Shown here: positions 52,082-61,785 of the stretch, piece after piece
Numbering within the stretch: position 1 is the first letter of the stretch
Layout of the letters: each line of letters opens with the position of its first letter
NCBI GenBank assembly: GCA_937902315.1
Contig: CALGUG010000033.1
Span: 124,001-188,000 of the forward strand
Source of the DNA: an uncultured Chloroflexales bacterium
GTDB taxonomy: Bacteria > Chloroflexota > Chloroflexia > Chloroflexales > Chloroflexaceae
Direction of reading: 5' to 3'
Length of the DNA stretch: 64,000 bases
The notes under the pieces: generated by a model
Seen by the model: the letters and a program-made list of their open reading frames with translations, nothing else
Database searches by the model: none
Told to the model about the DNA's origin: nothing
Position numbers and translations under genes: made by a program

Positions 52082-52256
52082 GTTTATTTCTTGCAAGATA
52101 GTTCAATTTTTTCGTTTGTATAAGAGACTCCCCACTGAGGGAGTCTTCTTCATAGATCCATTTTATGTAAAGGGCGAAGATAGGCGCTTCGCCATCGGCA
52201 AGCTGTTGTTAGAAGACGCTAGCTCTGGTTTGCGACTAGACATGTAGGAATGTGAT

Positions 52257-53552
52257 ATGGCCTCGATTGTTGTTGTTGGTGCCGGTTTGGCAGGCATGAC
52301 CTGCGCAATTGATCTTATGCACCAAGGTCATAATGTTGTTGTGCTTGAAGCGAGCGATGGCGTAGGCGGTCGTGTGCGCTCTGATGTCGTGAGCGGTTAT
52401 ATCCTTGATCGCGGCTTTCAAGTTTTGTTTGAAGCCTACCCAAGCATCAAGCGACGCCGCGAACTGGCAGCACTGCAACTGCGACCTTTCGATCCCGGCT
52501 TTATCATGAGCTCCCAGGGCAAACATTACCACCTGGCCGATCCGAAGCGTAGTTCGGCCCGCGATCTGCTGAATTCGCTGCTTTCTACAAACATCGGCTT
52601 GCGCGATAAGTTGCGCTTGTTGAAGCTGGCGCGCCAAGTGCGATCAAGATCGATCGACGAGCTGATGCAGGGCGAAGATCTGACAACGCTGGCCTATCTA
52701 CAACACTGTGGCTTTAGCTCTGCTATCATCGAGAGCCTCTTCCGGCCCTTGTACGGCGGCATCTTCTTAGATCGCAGCCTGCACACCAGCAGCAAGATGT
52801 TTCTCTTCACCTTCAAGATGCTGATCGAAGGCTTGGCTTATTTGCCGGTCAACGGTATGGGCGAGCTAAGCAAGCTTTTGGCCGAGCCGCTTGAGCGGGA
52901 GGGCTGCATTCGCTTGGAGACGCGGGTGGTCGAGCTGTTGCAGGAGGCCGAGCAGGTCGTTGGAGTGCGGCTTGAGGATGGCAGCACGCTACGGGGCGAT
53001 GCGGTTGTGCTGGCGACCACCGCCGACGAGGCCGCCCGCCTGAGCGGTCTGCCGACCCTTTCGGGCGCTTTACAACATGTGACCGTCTACCTTTCGGGTG
53101 CTGTGCCGCTCTATAACGAGAAGAAGATTCTGCTGAACACTCACCCGGAAGGTTTTATCAACAATCTGCAGATGGTGAGCAATGTGGTGCGCTCTTATGC
53201 GGCACCCAAGCGCCATCTGTTGAGTGCTATGATCCTCGGTTCGCCGCCCGCCAGCGACGAAGAGCTTTATGCGCGTACTTTCGGCGATCTGCGCCAGATC
53301 TTTGCGGGCAATAAACGTGTGTTGCGTGCTCTGCACGGCTACGCGCCTTTGGCGATCTATCGCATCAACTACGCCCAATTCCCCCAGCCGCCCGGCATCC
53401 ACACCCGCCTGCCCAACAACCGCAGCGCTCGGCGCGGGCTCTACTTCGCTGGTGAATTCACGATTGCCAGTAATCTCAATGCGGCGATCGAAAGCGGCGA
53501 GCGCTGCGCCCAAGTGATTCTGGAAGATTTCGCCAAGCACCCCTCTGCCTAA
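52257..53552 (+). CDS. FAD-dependent oxidoreductase (amine oxidase/phytoene desaturase-like)
   Basis: A 431-residue flavoprotein. The N-terminal dinucleotide motif V-V-V-G-A-G-L-A-G-M-T is followed by E-A-S-D-G-V-G-G-R-V-R, the usual FAD-ribose and pyrophosphate contacts. The C-terminal FAD motif reads G-L-Y-F-A-G-E-F-T with S-N-L-N-A-A-I-E-S-G. The family covers monoamine oxidases, protoporphyrinogen oxidase and carotenoid desaturases; the substrate is not evident. ATG with AGGAATG upstream. Single gene. Confidence 0.85.
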   Translation: MASIVVVGAGLAGMTCAIDLMHQGHNVVVLEASDGVGGRVRSDVVSGYILDRGFQVLFEAYPSIKRRRELAALQLRPFDPGFIMSSQGKHYHLADPKRSSARDLLNSLLSTNIGLRDKLRLLKLARQVRSRSIDELMQGEDLTTLAYLQHCGFSSAIIESLFRPLYGGIFLDRSLHTSSKMFLFTFKMLIEGLAYLPVNGMGELSKLLAEPLEREGCIRLETRVVELLQEAEQVVGVRLEDGSTLRGDAVVLATTADEAARLSGLPTLSGALQHVTVYLSGAVPLYNEKKILLNTHPEGFINNLQMVSNVVRSYAAPKRHLLSAMILGSPPASDEELYARTFGDLRQIFAGNKRVLRALHGYAPLAIYRINYAQFPQPPGIHTRLPNNRSARRGLYFAGEFTIASNLNAAIESGERCAQVILEDFAKHPSA

Positions 53553-53674
53553 AAACAGTTTGTTCAATTCGCGCGCTCAGCGTGGCAGTGTGAGACAACG
53601 AGGGGCGAAGAGCGCCTTGACAAGCGATGTTGCGCGCTGCCGAAGGCGAACCGCCCGAATGGATGGATAGGACT

Positions 53675-53732
53675 CTGGTAGCCGGAGGCGGACGCGCTGA
53701 GGACCGCATGAGGGCTAGAAGCCTCTCCGCCA
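53675..53732 (-). repeat. Rep-A copy 14
   Basis: Reverse core with CCGGAGGCGG and the GCTGAGGACCGCATG flank shared with copy 11, so these two are sister copies. Confidence 0.72.
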
Positions 53733-53758
53733 AAGAGTGAAATCGATAGGGTAAATCT

Positions 53759-53795
53759 GCAGAGAGCGACTGGGCGGCACCAGATCGCTCTCTGC
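53759..53795. terminator. Perfect 11-bp hairpin between repeats
   Basis: GCAGAGAGCGA pairs with TCGCTCTCTGC around a 15-base loop. No T-run; orientation uncertain. Confidence 0.4.
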
Positions 53796-53831
53796 AACGA
53801 AGCTTTCCTCTAGCGGAAGCTGTACTAGCGA

Positions 53832-53990
53832 GTCCGACAGGTTTGGTTATGTTTTGGCTTTCGACAGAGTGGATCTTGATTATTTTGTTGTGGGGTATTT
53901 CACGCTATCGCGCGAAATACCCCACAATTTTTCACCAGCTTTTCGTCTTTCTTACATTGGTAGAGAGCAAGACTTTAAGCCGATTTGCTG
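53832..53990 (-). repeat. Rep-B element 10 carrying a Rep-C hairpin
   Basis: Most diverged copy: the signature reads TTTTGGCTTTCGACAGAGTG and the ends are eroded. Retained inner hairpin at 53888-53927. Ends 7 bases from the ABC exporter stop. Confidence 0.6.
53888..53927 (-). terminator. Rep-C hairpin 5
   Basis: A 17-bp stem with a single A-C mismatch. The upper stem differs from the other copies on both arms together (GGGGTATTT with AAATACCCC). Confidence 0.5.
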
Positions 53991-53996
53991 GAAGCT

Positions 53997-55730
53997 TTAG
54001 TGGACGACGGCGCCGAATTGCGCTTGGTGCAGGCGGCTGTAGATACCTCCCGATTCCAGCAATTCCTCGTGTGAACCCTGCTCGCTGATGCCATCTTCGG
54101 TCACCACGATAATGCGGTTGGCGTTCTTGATGGTGGCGAGGCGGTGGGCGATCACCAGCGTGGTGCGGCCTTCGGAAAGCTCGGCCAGCGACTGCTGAAT
54201 CATTTGCTCGGTCTCGGTGTCGAGCGCCGAGGTCGCCTCGTCGAGAATCAGAATGGGCGGGTTCTTCAGGAACATTCGCGCGATCGCCAAACGCTGCTTT
54301 TGCCCACCAGAGAGCTTCACACCGCGCTCGCCGATCAGGGTGTCCATGCCTTCGGGCAGACCCTGAATGAATTCGTCGAGGTGAGCGCGCCGCGCTGCCT
54401 CCCAGATCTGGCTGTCGCTTGCGTTCAAGTCGCCATAGGCGATGTTGTCGCGGATCGAGCCGAAGAACAAGAAGACATCTTGTTGCACGATACCGATCTG
54501 GCGGCGCAGCGATTGCAGTTTAATGTCGCGAATGTCTTTGCCGTCGACGGTGATTTGACCATCTTGAACGTCGTAGAAGCGGGGCAGCAAGCTACAGAGC
54601 GTGGTTTTGCCAGCGCCCGATGGGCCAACAAACGCGACCGTTTCGCCCGGCTCGATGCTGAGGCTGACATTCTTCAGAATCGGGCGCTCGGGGTCATAGC
54701 CGAAGGAGACGTTGTTGTAGCGAATGCGGCCCGAGAGATGCTGAACCTCTTCGGCGTTGGGGCGGTCGGCCACCTCTGGCTCGGTATCCATCACTTCGAG
54801 GAAGCGCTTGAAGCCCGCGATGCCCTTGGGATAGAGTTCGATCACGGCGTTGATCTTTTCGATAGGGCGGAAGAGCACGTTGGTCATCAGCAAGAAGGCC
54901 ACAAACTCACCGACCGACAGCTCGGCGCGGAAGATAAACCAAGCACCGCTGATCAGCACAAACAGCGAAACAAGGCGCATTAACAGGTAGCTGAGCGATG
55001 AGCTCCAAGCCATAATGTTGTAGGCACGCAGTTTGGCGCTACGGAAGCGGGTGTTGTTGTGGGCGAACAGCTTCTTCTCGTATTCTTCGTTGGCGAAGGC
55101 TTGTACCACGCGCATACCGCCGATGTTGTCTTCGACACGGGCATTGAACTCCGCGATCTCGCTGTACATTTGGCGGAAGGCGCGGGTCATGCGGGCGTTG
55201 AAGTAGAGCCCCAGCCAGATCAAGAAGGGCACGATCGCGAAGGTCATCAGCGCCAAGGTGGTGTGAATGTTGAGCATGATCACAAAGGCTGCGATCAGGG
55301 TCATAAGCGCGATCACTACATCTTCGGGGCCGTGGTGGGCCACTTCGCCCAGATCGAAGAGGTCGTTCGAAATGCGCGACATCAGGTGGCCGGTTTTGTT
55401 GTTATCGAAGAAGCGGAACGAGAGCTTCTGTAAGTGGTTGAACAGCAGACGGCGCATGTCGGTTTCGATGTTGATGCCGAGCATGTGGCCCCAATAGTTC
55501 ACCACAAATTGCATCACTGCGGTGAGACAGTAGATCACCAGCAGCGCTATACAGGCCCCAACGATCAGTGCCCAGTTGTTGGTGGGCAACAGCTCATCGA
55601 CAACATTGTTGACAAAGATCGGGAATGAAAGCTCTAAAACCGCTGCGAAGACAGCGCAGAAGAAGTCTAGAATAAACAGCTTTTTATAAGGCTGGTAATA
55701 GACCGCAAAACGCTTTAAGACAGTCCACAT
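53997..55730 (-). CDS. ABC exporter, fused membrane and ATPase domains (MsbA-like half transporter)
   Basis: A 577-residue protein. Residues ~1-310 form six membrane helices. The nucleotide-binding domain has Walker A G-P-S-G-A-G-K-T-T near 373, the signature L-S-G-G-Q-K-Q-R near 477, Walker B I-L-I-L-D-E-A-T-S-A-L-D and an H-loop I-A-H-R-L. It works as a homodimer, or with a partner, exporting lipids or drugs. No second half-transporter is adjacent, so a homodimer is likely. It diverges from an AraC-family gene. Confidence 0.9.
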   Translation of the reverse strand: MWTVLKRFAVYYQPYKKLFILDFFCAVFAAVLELSFPIFVNNVVDELLPTNNWALIVGACIALLVIYCLTAVMQFVVNYWGHMLGINIETDMRRLLFNHLQKLSFRFFDNNKTGHLMSRISNDLFDLGEVAHHGPEDVVIALMTLIAAFVIMLNIHTTLALMTFAIVPFLIWLGLYFNARMTRAFRQMYSEIAEFNARVEDNIGGMRVVQAFANEEYEKKLFAHNNTRFRSAKLRAYNIMAWSSSLSYLLMRLVSLFVLISGAWFIFRAELSVGEFVAFLLMTNVLFRPIEKINAVIELYPKGIAGFKRFLEVMDTEPEVADRPNAEEVQHLSGRIRYNNVSFGYDPERPILKNVSLSIEPGETVAFVGPSGAGKTTLCSLLPRFYDVQDGQITVDGKDIRDIKLQSLRRQIGIVQQDVFLFFGSIRDNIAYGDLNASDSQIWEAARRAHLDEFIQGLPEGMDTLIGERGVKLSGGQKQRLAIARMFLKNPPILILDEATSALDTETEQMIQQSLAELSEGRTTLVIAHRLATIKNANRIIVVTEDGISEQGSHEELLESGGIYSRLHQAQFGAVVH

Positions 55731-55937
55731 CGAACACGATATCCTTTCTCAAACTGCAATTCCGCTTAATGGTGAGAAAAATGAGCGCAATAAGCTAAGC
55801 TTTCGTCACGTAATGGTGCTGATTGGCGACATTGTGATAGAGTATAACAGTGGAGCCGCTAGAGTGAAATGGAGAAAAGTAGAAAGCTTATGTGATTCTA
55901 GCTTGAAAGATTGTGAAGGAAGGTACGATTTCTAGCC

Positions 55938-56831
55938 GTGAGCCGCCGCGAAGAGATTTATTACGTCTATTTAGATAAAAACAATGCTATTCCTTTCTTT
56001 ATCGAAATCGAGAAAGATTGGAGCCAACAAAGTACATCTCGTCCTCATCGCCACGCCTACCACGAGATCATCTGGGTGCGCGCGGGCACTGGAATGCACC
56101 TGATCGATGGCCGCCCTGTGCAGATCGTGCCCAATAGCGTCAGCTTGATCGCCCAAGGTCAAGTGCACGCCTTTCTCGAGGCAGACCAGATCCAGGGCTA
56201 TACGATGGGCTTTGACGACAGCTTTTTAAGCTCAGAGAGCACATCGGCGTCGCTCAGCTTTCGCACTATGTTCAACTATCTCTACGAGCAGCAGACCTTT
56301 GCAATACCCGACGACGAGCAGCAGATCGGCGACCGTTTGCTAGAACTGATTGTGCACGAGTTTCTGGTGGCCCAAAAGTCGGAGTCGTATACTGTCTTGC
56401 GCCATTTGGTGTGTGCTTTTTTGGCCCAGATCGAGCGTATTCAGCGCCTCTCGCAGCGCCAGCGCATCGCAATCACCAGCTCGCAAGAGCAGATCTATCA
56501 CGCCTTTCTGCAACTGCTCGAAGAGCACGTCTGCCATCAGCACTCGGTGAGCTTTTACGCTCACGCGCTCAATCGCAGCCCTGCTCAGCTCAATCAGATT
56601 TTGCAAGAGATGGTGGCGAAAACCACTAAACGTATGATTTTAGAGCGCTTGATACTCGAAGCGCGTCGAAAACTGCAATTTACCGATCTTTCTGTGAAAG
56701 AAGTAGCGGCTTCATTAGGTTTCCGCGATCAATTTCATTTCAGCAAATTATTTAAGCAAGAGATCGGCTTTACTCCTTTAGAATATCGCGAGCAAACCCA
56801 AAAAGGTATTATATCCATTAAAAATTGCTGA
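55938..56831 (+). CDS. AraC-family regulator with cupin sensor
   Basis: A 297-residue protein with a GTG start (a GGAAGG site is somewhat far upstream). The N-terminal cupin has H-R-H-A-Y-H-E-I-I-W and G-Q-V-H-A-F. The C-terminal double helix-turn-helix includes V-S-F-Y-A-H-A-L-N-R-S and S-V-K-E-V-A-A-S-L-G-F-R-D-Q-F-H-F-S-K-L-F-K, ending T-P-L-E-Y-R. It is divergent from the ABC exporter gene, which it may control. Confidence 0.85.
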   Translation: MSRREEIYYVYLDKNNAIPFFIEIEKDWSQQSTSRPHRHAYHEIIWVRAGTGMHLIDGRPVQIVPNSVSLIAQGQVHAFLEADQIQGYTMGFDDSFLSSESTSASLSFRTMFNYLYEQQTFAIPDDEQQIGDRLLELIVHEFLVAQKSESYTVLRHLVCAFLAQIERIQRLSQRQRIAITSSQEQIYHAFLQLLEEHVCHQHSVSFYAHALNRSPAQLNQILQEMVAKTTKRMILERLILEARRKLQFTDLSVKEVAASLGFRDQFHFSKLFKQEIGFTPLEYREQTQKGIISIKNC

Positions 56832-56860
56832 TTGTCTCTATACAGCTTAGCGCTTTTCGG

Positions 56861-56866
56861 TATAAT
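56861..56866 (+). promoter_or_regulatory. Extended -10 element before serC
   Basis: TATAAT preceded by CGG, 38 bases before the serC ATG. No good -35 at normal spacing. Confidence 0.4.
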
Positions 56867-56903
56867 GCTGATGGTCTGATCGTTTACGTGAAACGGAATC
56901 GCA

Positions 56904-57992
56904 ATGACAAACAAAGTCTATAACTTCAACCCCGGTCCGGCGATTTTGCCGCGCGAGGTTTTACAACAAGCTCAGGCAGAGCTGCTTGATTATCGAGGCA
57001 CGGGCATCTCGGTGCTCGAGATGAGCCATCGCTCGAAGGAGTTCGAGGCGATCAATAGCGAGGCCGCTGCCCTTTTGAGCGAGCTTTTGGGCCTTGGCGC
57101 TGGCTGGAAGGTGATCTTTATGCAAGGCGGCGCAAGCAGCCAGTTCGCGGCCGTTCCGCTCAACCTGCTGAGCGAAGGCACGGTCGCCAACTATGTGCTA
57201 ACCGGCGTCTGGTCAGAGAAAGCCTACGAAGAAGCCCAGAAATTCGGCCAAGTGCATGTGGCGGCCAGCAGCGCCGACACAGGCCACAAGCGCATTCCCA
57301 AGCCAGAAGAGATCAAGCTCAGCGCCAACCCCGCCTACCTCCACCTCACCAGCAACAACACCATCTATGGCACCCAATGGCAAGCATTGCCCAGCTTCGG
57401 CGACGTGCCGGTAGTGGTCGATATGAGCAGTGATATTTTGGGCCGCCCGATCGACGCCAGCAACTTGGCCTTGATTTACGGCGGCGCGCAGAAGAACCTC
57501 GGCCCGGCCGGTGTGACAGTGGTGGCGATTCGCGAAGAGCTGCTGGGCCGCGCACCCCAGAGTGTGCCGACCATGCTGAACTACGCGACCCACGCCAAGG
57601 CCGATTCGCTCTACAACACGCCGCCGACCTTCGGCGTTTACCTCTTGAACTTGGTGCTGCACTGGGTCAAGAACATGGGCGGTGTCGAAGCGTTCTACGC
57701 TCGCAACCAGCGCAAAGCCAAGCTGGTCTACGATGTGATCGACGCCTACGCTGGCTTCTACGACGGTCACGCCGAGCCAGAGAGCCGCTCGCTGATGAAC
57801 GTTGTCTTCCGCCTGCCCAACGCCGAGCTCGAGAAAGAGTTCTTGGACGATTGCAAGGCGAACGGCTTTATCGGCCTCAAGGGCCACCGTCTGGCAGGCG
57901 GCATTCGTGTGTCGCTCTACAACGCCATGGATGAGGAAGGCCCGCGCGTCTTGGCCGACTTTATGCACGAGTTTGTGCGCAAACACGGCTAG
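56904..57992 (+). CDS. serC: Phosphoserine aminotransferase
   Basis: A 362-residue class V PLP aminotransferase making 3-phosphoserine from 3-phosphohydroxypyruvate and glutamate. It begins Y-N-F-N-P-G-P-A-I-L-P. The PLP lysine lies in Y-G-G-A-Q-K-N-L-G-P-A-G, and phosphate-binding H-R-S and R residues are present. The C-terminus G-L-K-G-H-R-L-A-G-G-I-R-V-S-L-Y-N-A matches SerC. Full length. Serine supply links it loosely to cysE further on. 65 bases before qng1. Confidence 0.94.
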   Translation: MTNKVYNFNPGPAILPREVLQQAQAELLDYRGTGISVLEMSHRSKEFEAINSEAAALLSELLGLGAGWKVIFMQGGASSQFAAVPLNLLSEGTVANYVLTGVWSEKAYEEAQKFGQVHVAASSADTGHKRIPKPEEIKLSANPAYLHLTSNNTIYGTQWQALPSFGDVPVVVDMSSDILGRPIDASNLALIYGGAQKNLGPAGVTVVAIREELLGRAPQSVPTMLNYATHAKADSLYNTPPTFGVYLLNLVLHWVKNMGGVEAFYARNQRKAKLVYDVIDAYAGFYDGHAEPESRSLMNVVFRLPNAELEKEFLDDCKANGFIGLKGHRLAGGIRVSLYNAMDEEGPRVLADFMHEFVRKHG

Positions 57993-58057
57993 CTTGTGTG
58001 GCAGTAAGAGCCGCGCTCGTTGTGGGTGCGGCTCGCCCTGTGTAAGGAGCGCTAGCG

Positions 58058-59017
58058 ATGGCATCCTTGTTTGATGAGATCCGGGCCGCCTGTGCGGAGG
58101 TCGCGCGGCGCGCTCGCTCGGTGCAGATCGTCGAAGAGCGGATCGCCGACTACGGGGCCGCCTTGCCTCTGCACGAAACGGTCGCGCCCGAACACGATGC
58201 TGCGACCCACTACCTTGGCCAGGGTGACGATACGCTGGCTTTCTTCCTGACCCTCGACAGCATCAACTTCGGCTCGGGCTACTTCCCCCACCTGCGCAAG
58301 CGCCCGGGCATGTCGGGCTATTTCACGATCGCCTCCTCGCTCAACGACTACTACCGCGCCCACGGCCCGCTCTCGGCCCAGCAACTCAGCCAGCTGACTA
58401 CGAACGATTGCGCCGAGCTGTTCGGCCAAACTCCGCTGCAGCCGCCCATCGACGAGCTGATGGGCTTCTTCGCCCAAGCGCTCAACGATCTGGGCAACCT
58501 GCTCTTAGCCGAGTACGGCGGCAGCTTTCGGGCCTTGGTCGATGCCGCGCAGGGTTCGGGCGAGCGTTTGGCTCGCATCCTGAGTTGCATGCCGCTCTTC
58601 CGCGACGAGGCCGAGTACGACGGACTGCGCGTGCCGATCTACAAACGGGCTCAGATCGTGGTGGCCGATATCGCGCTGGCCTTCAACAACCAAGGGCCGG
58701 GCGCCTTTTACGATCTCGATGAGCTGACGATCTTCGCCGACAACTTGGTGCCGCACGTGCTGCGCCACGATGGCATTTTGCGCTATAGCGACGAGCTGGC
58801 CGCGCGCATCGAGCGCGAAGAGCTGATCGAAGCTGGATCGCCCGAAGAGGTTGAACTGCGGGCCTGTGCTCTGCACGCGGTCGAACTGATCAGCGCCTCC
58901 TTGCGTCAACAAGGCCACGACATCAAGCCGCGCCAGCTCGACTATCTGCTCTGGAACCGCGGCCAGCGTTACAAGGAGGGCAAGCCGCGCCACCGCAGCC
59001 GCAGCGTCTTCTATTGA
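58058..59017 (+). CDS. Queuosine-salvage protein (Qng1/DUF2419)
   Basis: A 319-residue protein of the family that releases queuine from queuosine 5'-phosphate or nucleoside. Family landmarks as I know them: L-D-S-I-N-F-G-S-G-Y-F-P near residue 68, an L-Y-K-R-A/I-Y-K-R-A-Q-I-V-V-A-D segment with the probable catalytic Asp near 206, and L-D-Y-L-L-W-N-R-G-Q near the end. It allows re-use of queuine by a transglycosylase. It follows serC at 65 bases with AAGGAG before the ATG, so the two are probably co-transcribed. The unusual tgt gene is 8 kb away. Confidence 0.85.
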   Translation: MASLFDEIRAACAEVARRARSVQIVEERIADYGAALPLHETVAPEHDAATHYLGQGDDTLAFFLTLDSINFGSGYFPHLRKRPGMSGYFTIASSLNDYYRAHGPLSAQQLSQLTTNDCAELFGQTPLQPPIDELMGFFAQALNDLGNLLLAEYGGSFRALVDAAQGSGERLARILSCMPLFRDEAEYDGLRVPIYKRAQIVVADIALAFNNQGPGAFYDLDELTIFADNLVPHVLRHDGILRYSDELAARIEREELIEAGSPEEVELRACALHAVELISASLRQQGHDIKPRQLDYLLWNRGQRYKEGKPRHRSRSVFY

Positions 59018-59063
59018 TCGTCTGCTTCAATGTTTGTAGCTCAGGCGCTGAGTGCCCTCGCTC

Positions 59064-59106
59064 CTATTCGTTCCTGACCGCGTCCGCCTACGGCTACCAA
59101 CATCCT
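59064..59106 (+). repeat. Rep-A copy 15
   Basis: Perfect core and CAACATCC tail. The lead-in is shortened. Lies between convergent genes. Confidence 0.7.
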
Positions 59107-59193
59107 GCCCTTTAACAAGATGTGCTATTTGCCCGTCAGACGCGACTGCTCGAAGACGAGAAACTCAGCGATGAAGCTAACAAACTGTTTTTG

Positions 59194-61599
59194 TTATTGG
59201 GCGGCTCGATAGCGGTAGAGCAGCAGGCGCAGGGCGTTAAAGACCACCACCAAGGTGCTGCCCTCGTGCAGAACCACCGCCCAGCTCAGCTCGACCAAGC
59301 CCGTGACCGAGGTGAGCAGTAGCAGGCCGATCACACCCAGCGAGATCACCAAGTTTTGGCGAATGATCGAGCGGGCGGCGCGGCTTAGACCGACGGCAAA
59401 GGGCAGTTTGCCCAGATCGTCCCCCATCAGGGCGACGTCGGCGCTTTCGAGCGCTACCGCCGTACCCGCGCCGCCCATGGCGATTCCGACGGTGGCAGTG
59501 GCCAGCGCCGGAGCATCGTTGACGCCGTCGCCCGTCATTGCGATCGCGCCGTAGCGCTGCGCCAGCTCTTTGATCGCGTCGAGTTTCTGTTCGGGCAGCA
59601 GCTCGGCTCGCACATCGTCGAGGCCAACTTCACCAGCTATACGCTGGGCTACGGCACGGTTATCGCCCGTCAGCATCACCAAATGCTGTACGCCTAAGCG
59701 ACTCAACTCTTGCATAGTGTGTTTGGCATTGGGGCGCAGGCTATCGGCCAGACCCAACAAGCCGAGCACTTGGCCATCGTAGCCGATCAGCATGGTGCTG
59801 CGACCCTTGGCCTTGAGCTGTTCGAGGCCTTCAAGCAGGGCCGCATCCGGCTGGTAGTCCTGTTCGCTGAGCAAGCCGAGCGAACCGATGATGGCGGCTT
59901 TGCCGTCGACCTGACCGCGCAGACCTTTGCCAGCGATGTTCTCGATGGTGGCGCTCGGCAGGAGTTCGAGCGAGCGCTCTTGGGCGGCCCGAATCACAGC
60001 TTGGGCCAGCGGGTGGCTCGACTGCTGTTCCAGAGTCGCCGCGATCTGCAGCAGCCGATCAGGGTCAATACCCGCCAGCGGCTCGATTTCGGTCACCTGG
60101 AAGCGCCCTTCGGTGAGGGTGCCGGTTTTGTCGAAGGCCATGGCGTTTAGTGCGCCCAAGTTTTCCAGATGCACGCCGCCTTTGATCAACACACCGTTGC
60201 GGGCTGCTTGGGCGATGCCCGCCAAGACGGCGGCGGGTGTGCCGACCGCCAGCGCACAGGGCGAGGCGGCCACCAAGAGTAGCATGGCGCGGTAGAAACT
60301 CTCGCGCAGCGGCATCCAACCCACCAGCGGTGGCAGGGCGATCAGCAGCAGACAGGCGATCAGCACGGCCGGAACGAACCAGCGCGTAAAGCGTTGGGTG
60401 AAGGCTTGGGTCGGGCTTTGTTGACTCTGGGCCTCGGCCACCAGCTTCATCACACGGCTGAGAGTGTTGTCACGCGCGAGCTGGCCGACCGTAATTTCGA
60501 GCGCGCCCTCTTGGTTGATGCTGCCCGCAAAGACTTGATCGCCCAGGCTTTTGCGCAGCGGAACGCTCTCGCCCGTGATCGGGCTTTGATCGACCATGCT
60601 CTCGCCGTTAGCGACCTCGCCATCGACGGGGATGCGGTCGCCGGGGCGCACCAAGACCAGATCACCGATCTGCACTGCTTCGACCGCGATCTCTTTGATT
60701 TCGTTGCCTTGGCGCACCCGCGCTGTGCGTGGCATCAGCTCGCCGAGGGCATTGACGGCGTTGCGGGCGCGGTCGAGCGCGTAGTGCTCGCCTGCGTGCC
60801 CCAGCGCGAAGAGGAAGAGCAGAAAGGCTCCTTCACCGAATTCGCCCAAGATGGCCGCACCGATCGCCGCTGCCAACATCAACACGTCGGTGTCGAACTT
60901 GCCGCGCAGCAGGCCGGGCAGGGCGTGGGTCGCGATGTCGTAGCCGCCCGCGATGCCCGCCGCGATATAGAGGCCGATCGCGAGGCCAGCGGGCATGCCC
61001 AAGAAGCTCTCGCCCAGCCAAGCGATCAGCAGGAGCAGACCAGCCAGCCCTACCAGCAGCAGCGTCCAGCGCTCTTGCAGCCAGTGAGGCAGAAAGGCGG
61101 GCGCGCTACCGTGCTCGTGGCCGTGCTCGTGTTCGTGTGCGTCCTGAGCTGGCGCCGCCCTCAGCTCGCGCGCGCCAAGCTGGGCCATCAGGCGCGTGAT
61201 ATGCTCGCGCTGCAGGCTTTGGCGATCGTAGGCCACGCTGACTAAGCCCGCAGCATAGTTGACCGAGCAGTGTAGCATGCCTGGCAGCTTTTGCAGCTCT
61301 TGGGCCACGCTCTCGGCGGCGTCGGCGGCATCGAGGCCAACGAATGGAATGCTTTCGTGTGTGTAGCGCTGGCTGACAGACGCTCCGGTCTCGTTGACGA
61401 TTCGCTTGAGCCGATTGAGCGGCAGAAGATTGGGGTCGTAGTGGACGCAGAGTTGAGCCTCTTGAGGCGCCGTTACGATATGGGCTTGGCTGATGCCCTT
61501 CACTTCTTTAAGACGCTGGGTTAGTTGCGAAACACAGCTATCTTGGGCTTGAATCGTCGGTAAAACGAGTTCAAGATCGAGTCGGAGGCTGCTGTTCAT
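59194..61599 (-). CDS. Heavy-metal P1B-type ATPase with SPC motif
   Basis: An 801-residue transporter. Residues 1-~155 hold two HMA-like folds, both without the C-x-x-C metal site. A His-rich linker with H-E-H-E-H-G-H-E-H-G follows. The membrane domain carries S-P-C in the transmembrane metal site. Then come D-K-T-G-T (phosphorylated Asp), the T-G-D-G-V-N-D-A-P hinge and a last-helix H-E-G-S-T. S-P-C plus H-E-G-x-T is the pattern of the P1B-4 group, whose members export Co, Zn or Fe. The metal is not certain. Single gene, convergent with qng1. Confidence 0.88.
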   Translation of the reverse strand: MNSSLRLDLELVLPTIQAQDSCVSQLTQRLKEVKGISQAHIVTAPQEAQLCVHYDPNLLPLNRLKRIVNETGASVSQRYTHESIPFVGLDAADAAESVAQELQKLPGMLHCSVNYAAGLVSVAYDRQSLQREHITRLMAQLGARELRAAPAQDAHEHEHGHEHGSAPAFLPHWLQERWTLLLVGLAGLLLLIAWLGESFLGMPAGLAIGLYIAAGIAGGYDIATHALPGLLRGKFDTDVLMLAAAIGAAILGEFGEGAFLLFLFALGHAGEHYALDRARNAVNALGELMPRTARVRQGNEIKEIAVEAVQIGDLVLVRPGDRIPVDGEVANGESMVDQSPITGESVPLRKSLGDQVFAGSINQEGALEITVGQLARDNTLSRVMKLVAEAQSQQSPTQAFTQRFTRWFVPAVLIACLLLIALPPLVGWMPLRESFYRAMLLLVAASPCALAVGTPAAVLAGIAQAARNGVLIKGGVHLENLGALNAMAFDKTGTLTEGRFQVTEIEPLAGIDPDRLLQIAATLEQQSSHPLAQAVIRAAQERSLELLPSATIENIAGKGLRGQVDGKAAIIGSLGLLSEQDYQPDAALLEGLEQLKAKGRSTMLIGYDGQVLGLLGLADSLRPNAKHTMQELSRLGVQHLVMLTGDNRAVAQRIAGEVGLDDVRAELLPEQKLDAIKELAQRYGAIAMTGDGVNDAPALATATVGIAMGGAGTAVALESADVALMGDDLGKLPFAVGLSRAARSIIRQNLVISLGVIGLLLLTSVTGLVELSWAVVLHEGSTLVVVFNALRLLLYRYRAAQ

Positions 61600-61785
61600 G
61601 CTGTCACGCTTTCGTTCAAAAAGCTATTCTTCAAGCTTGCTGCTTGTACTCTACACCTTCGATTCGAGTTGAAGGTCAACTCCTTCGTTAGACCGATCTG
61701 CTCTAGGACTTTGTTCGTAGAAGCGCAATGTGGGATCTCGCTATAATGTTTGTTGTGGCACGTTTATGATATGAATGAGGCTGCC

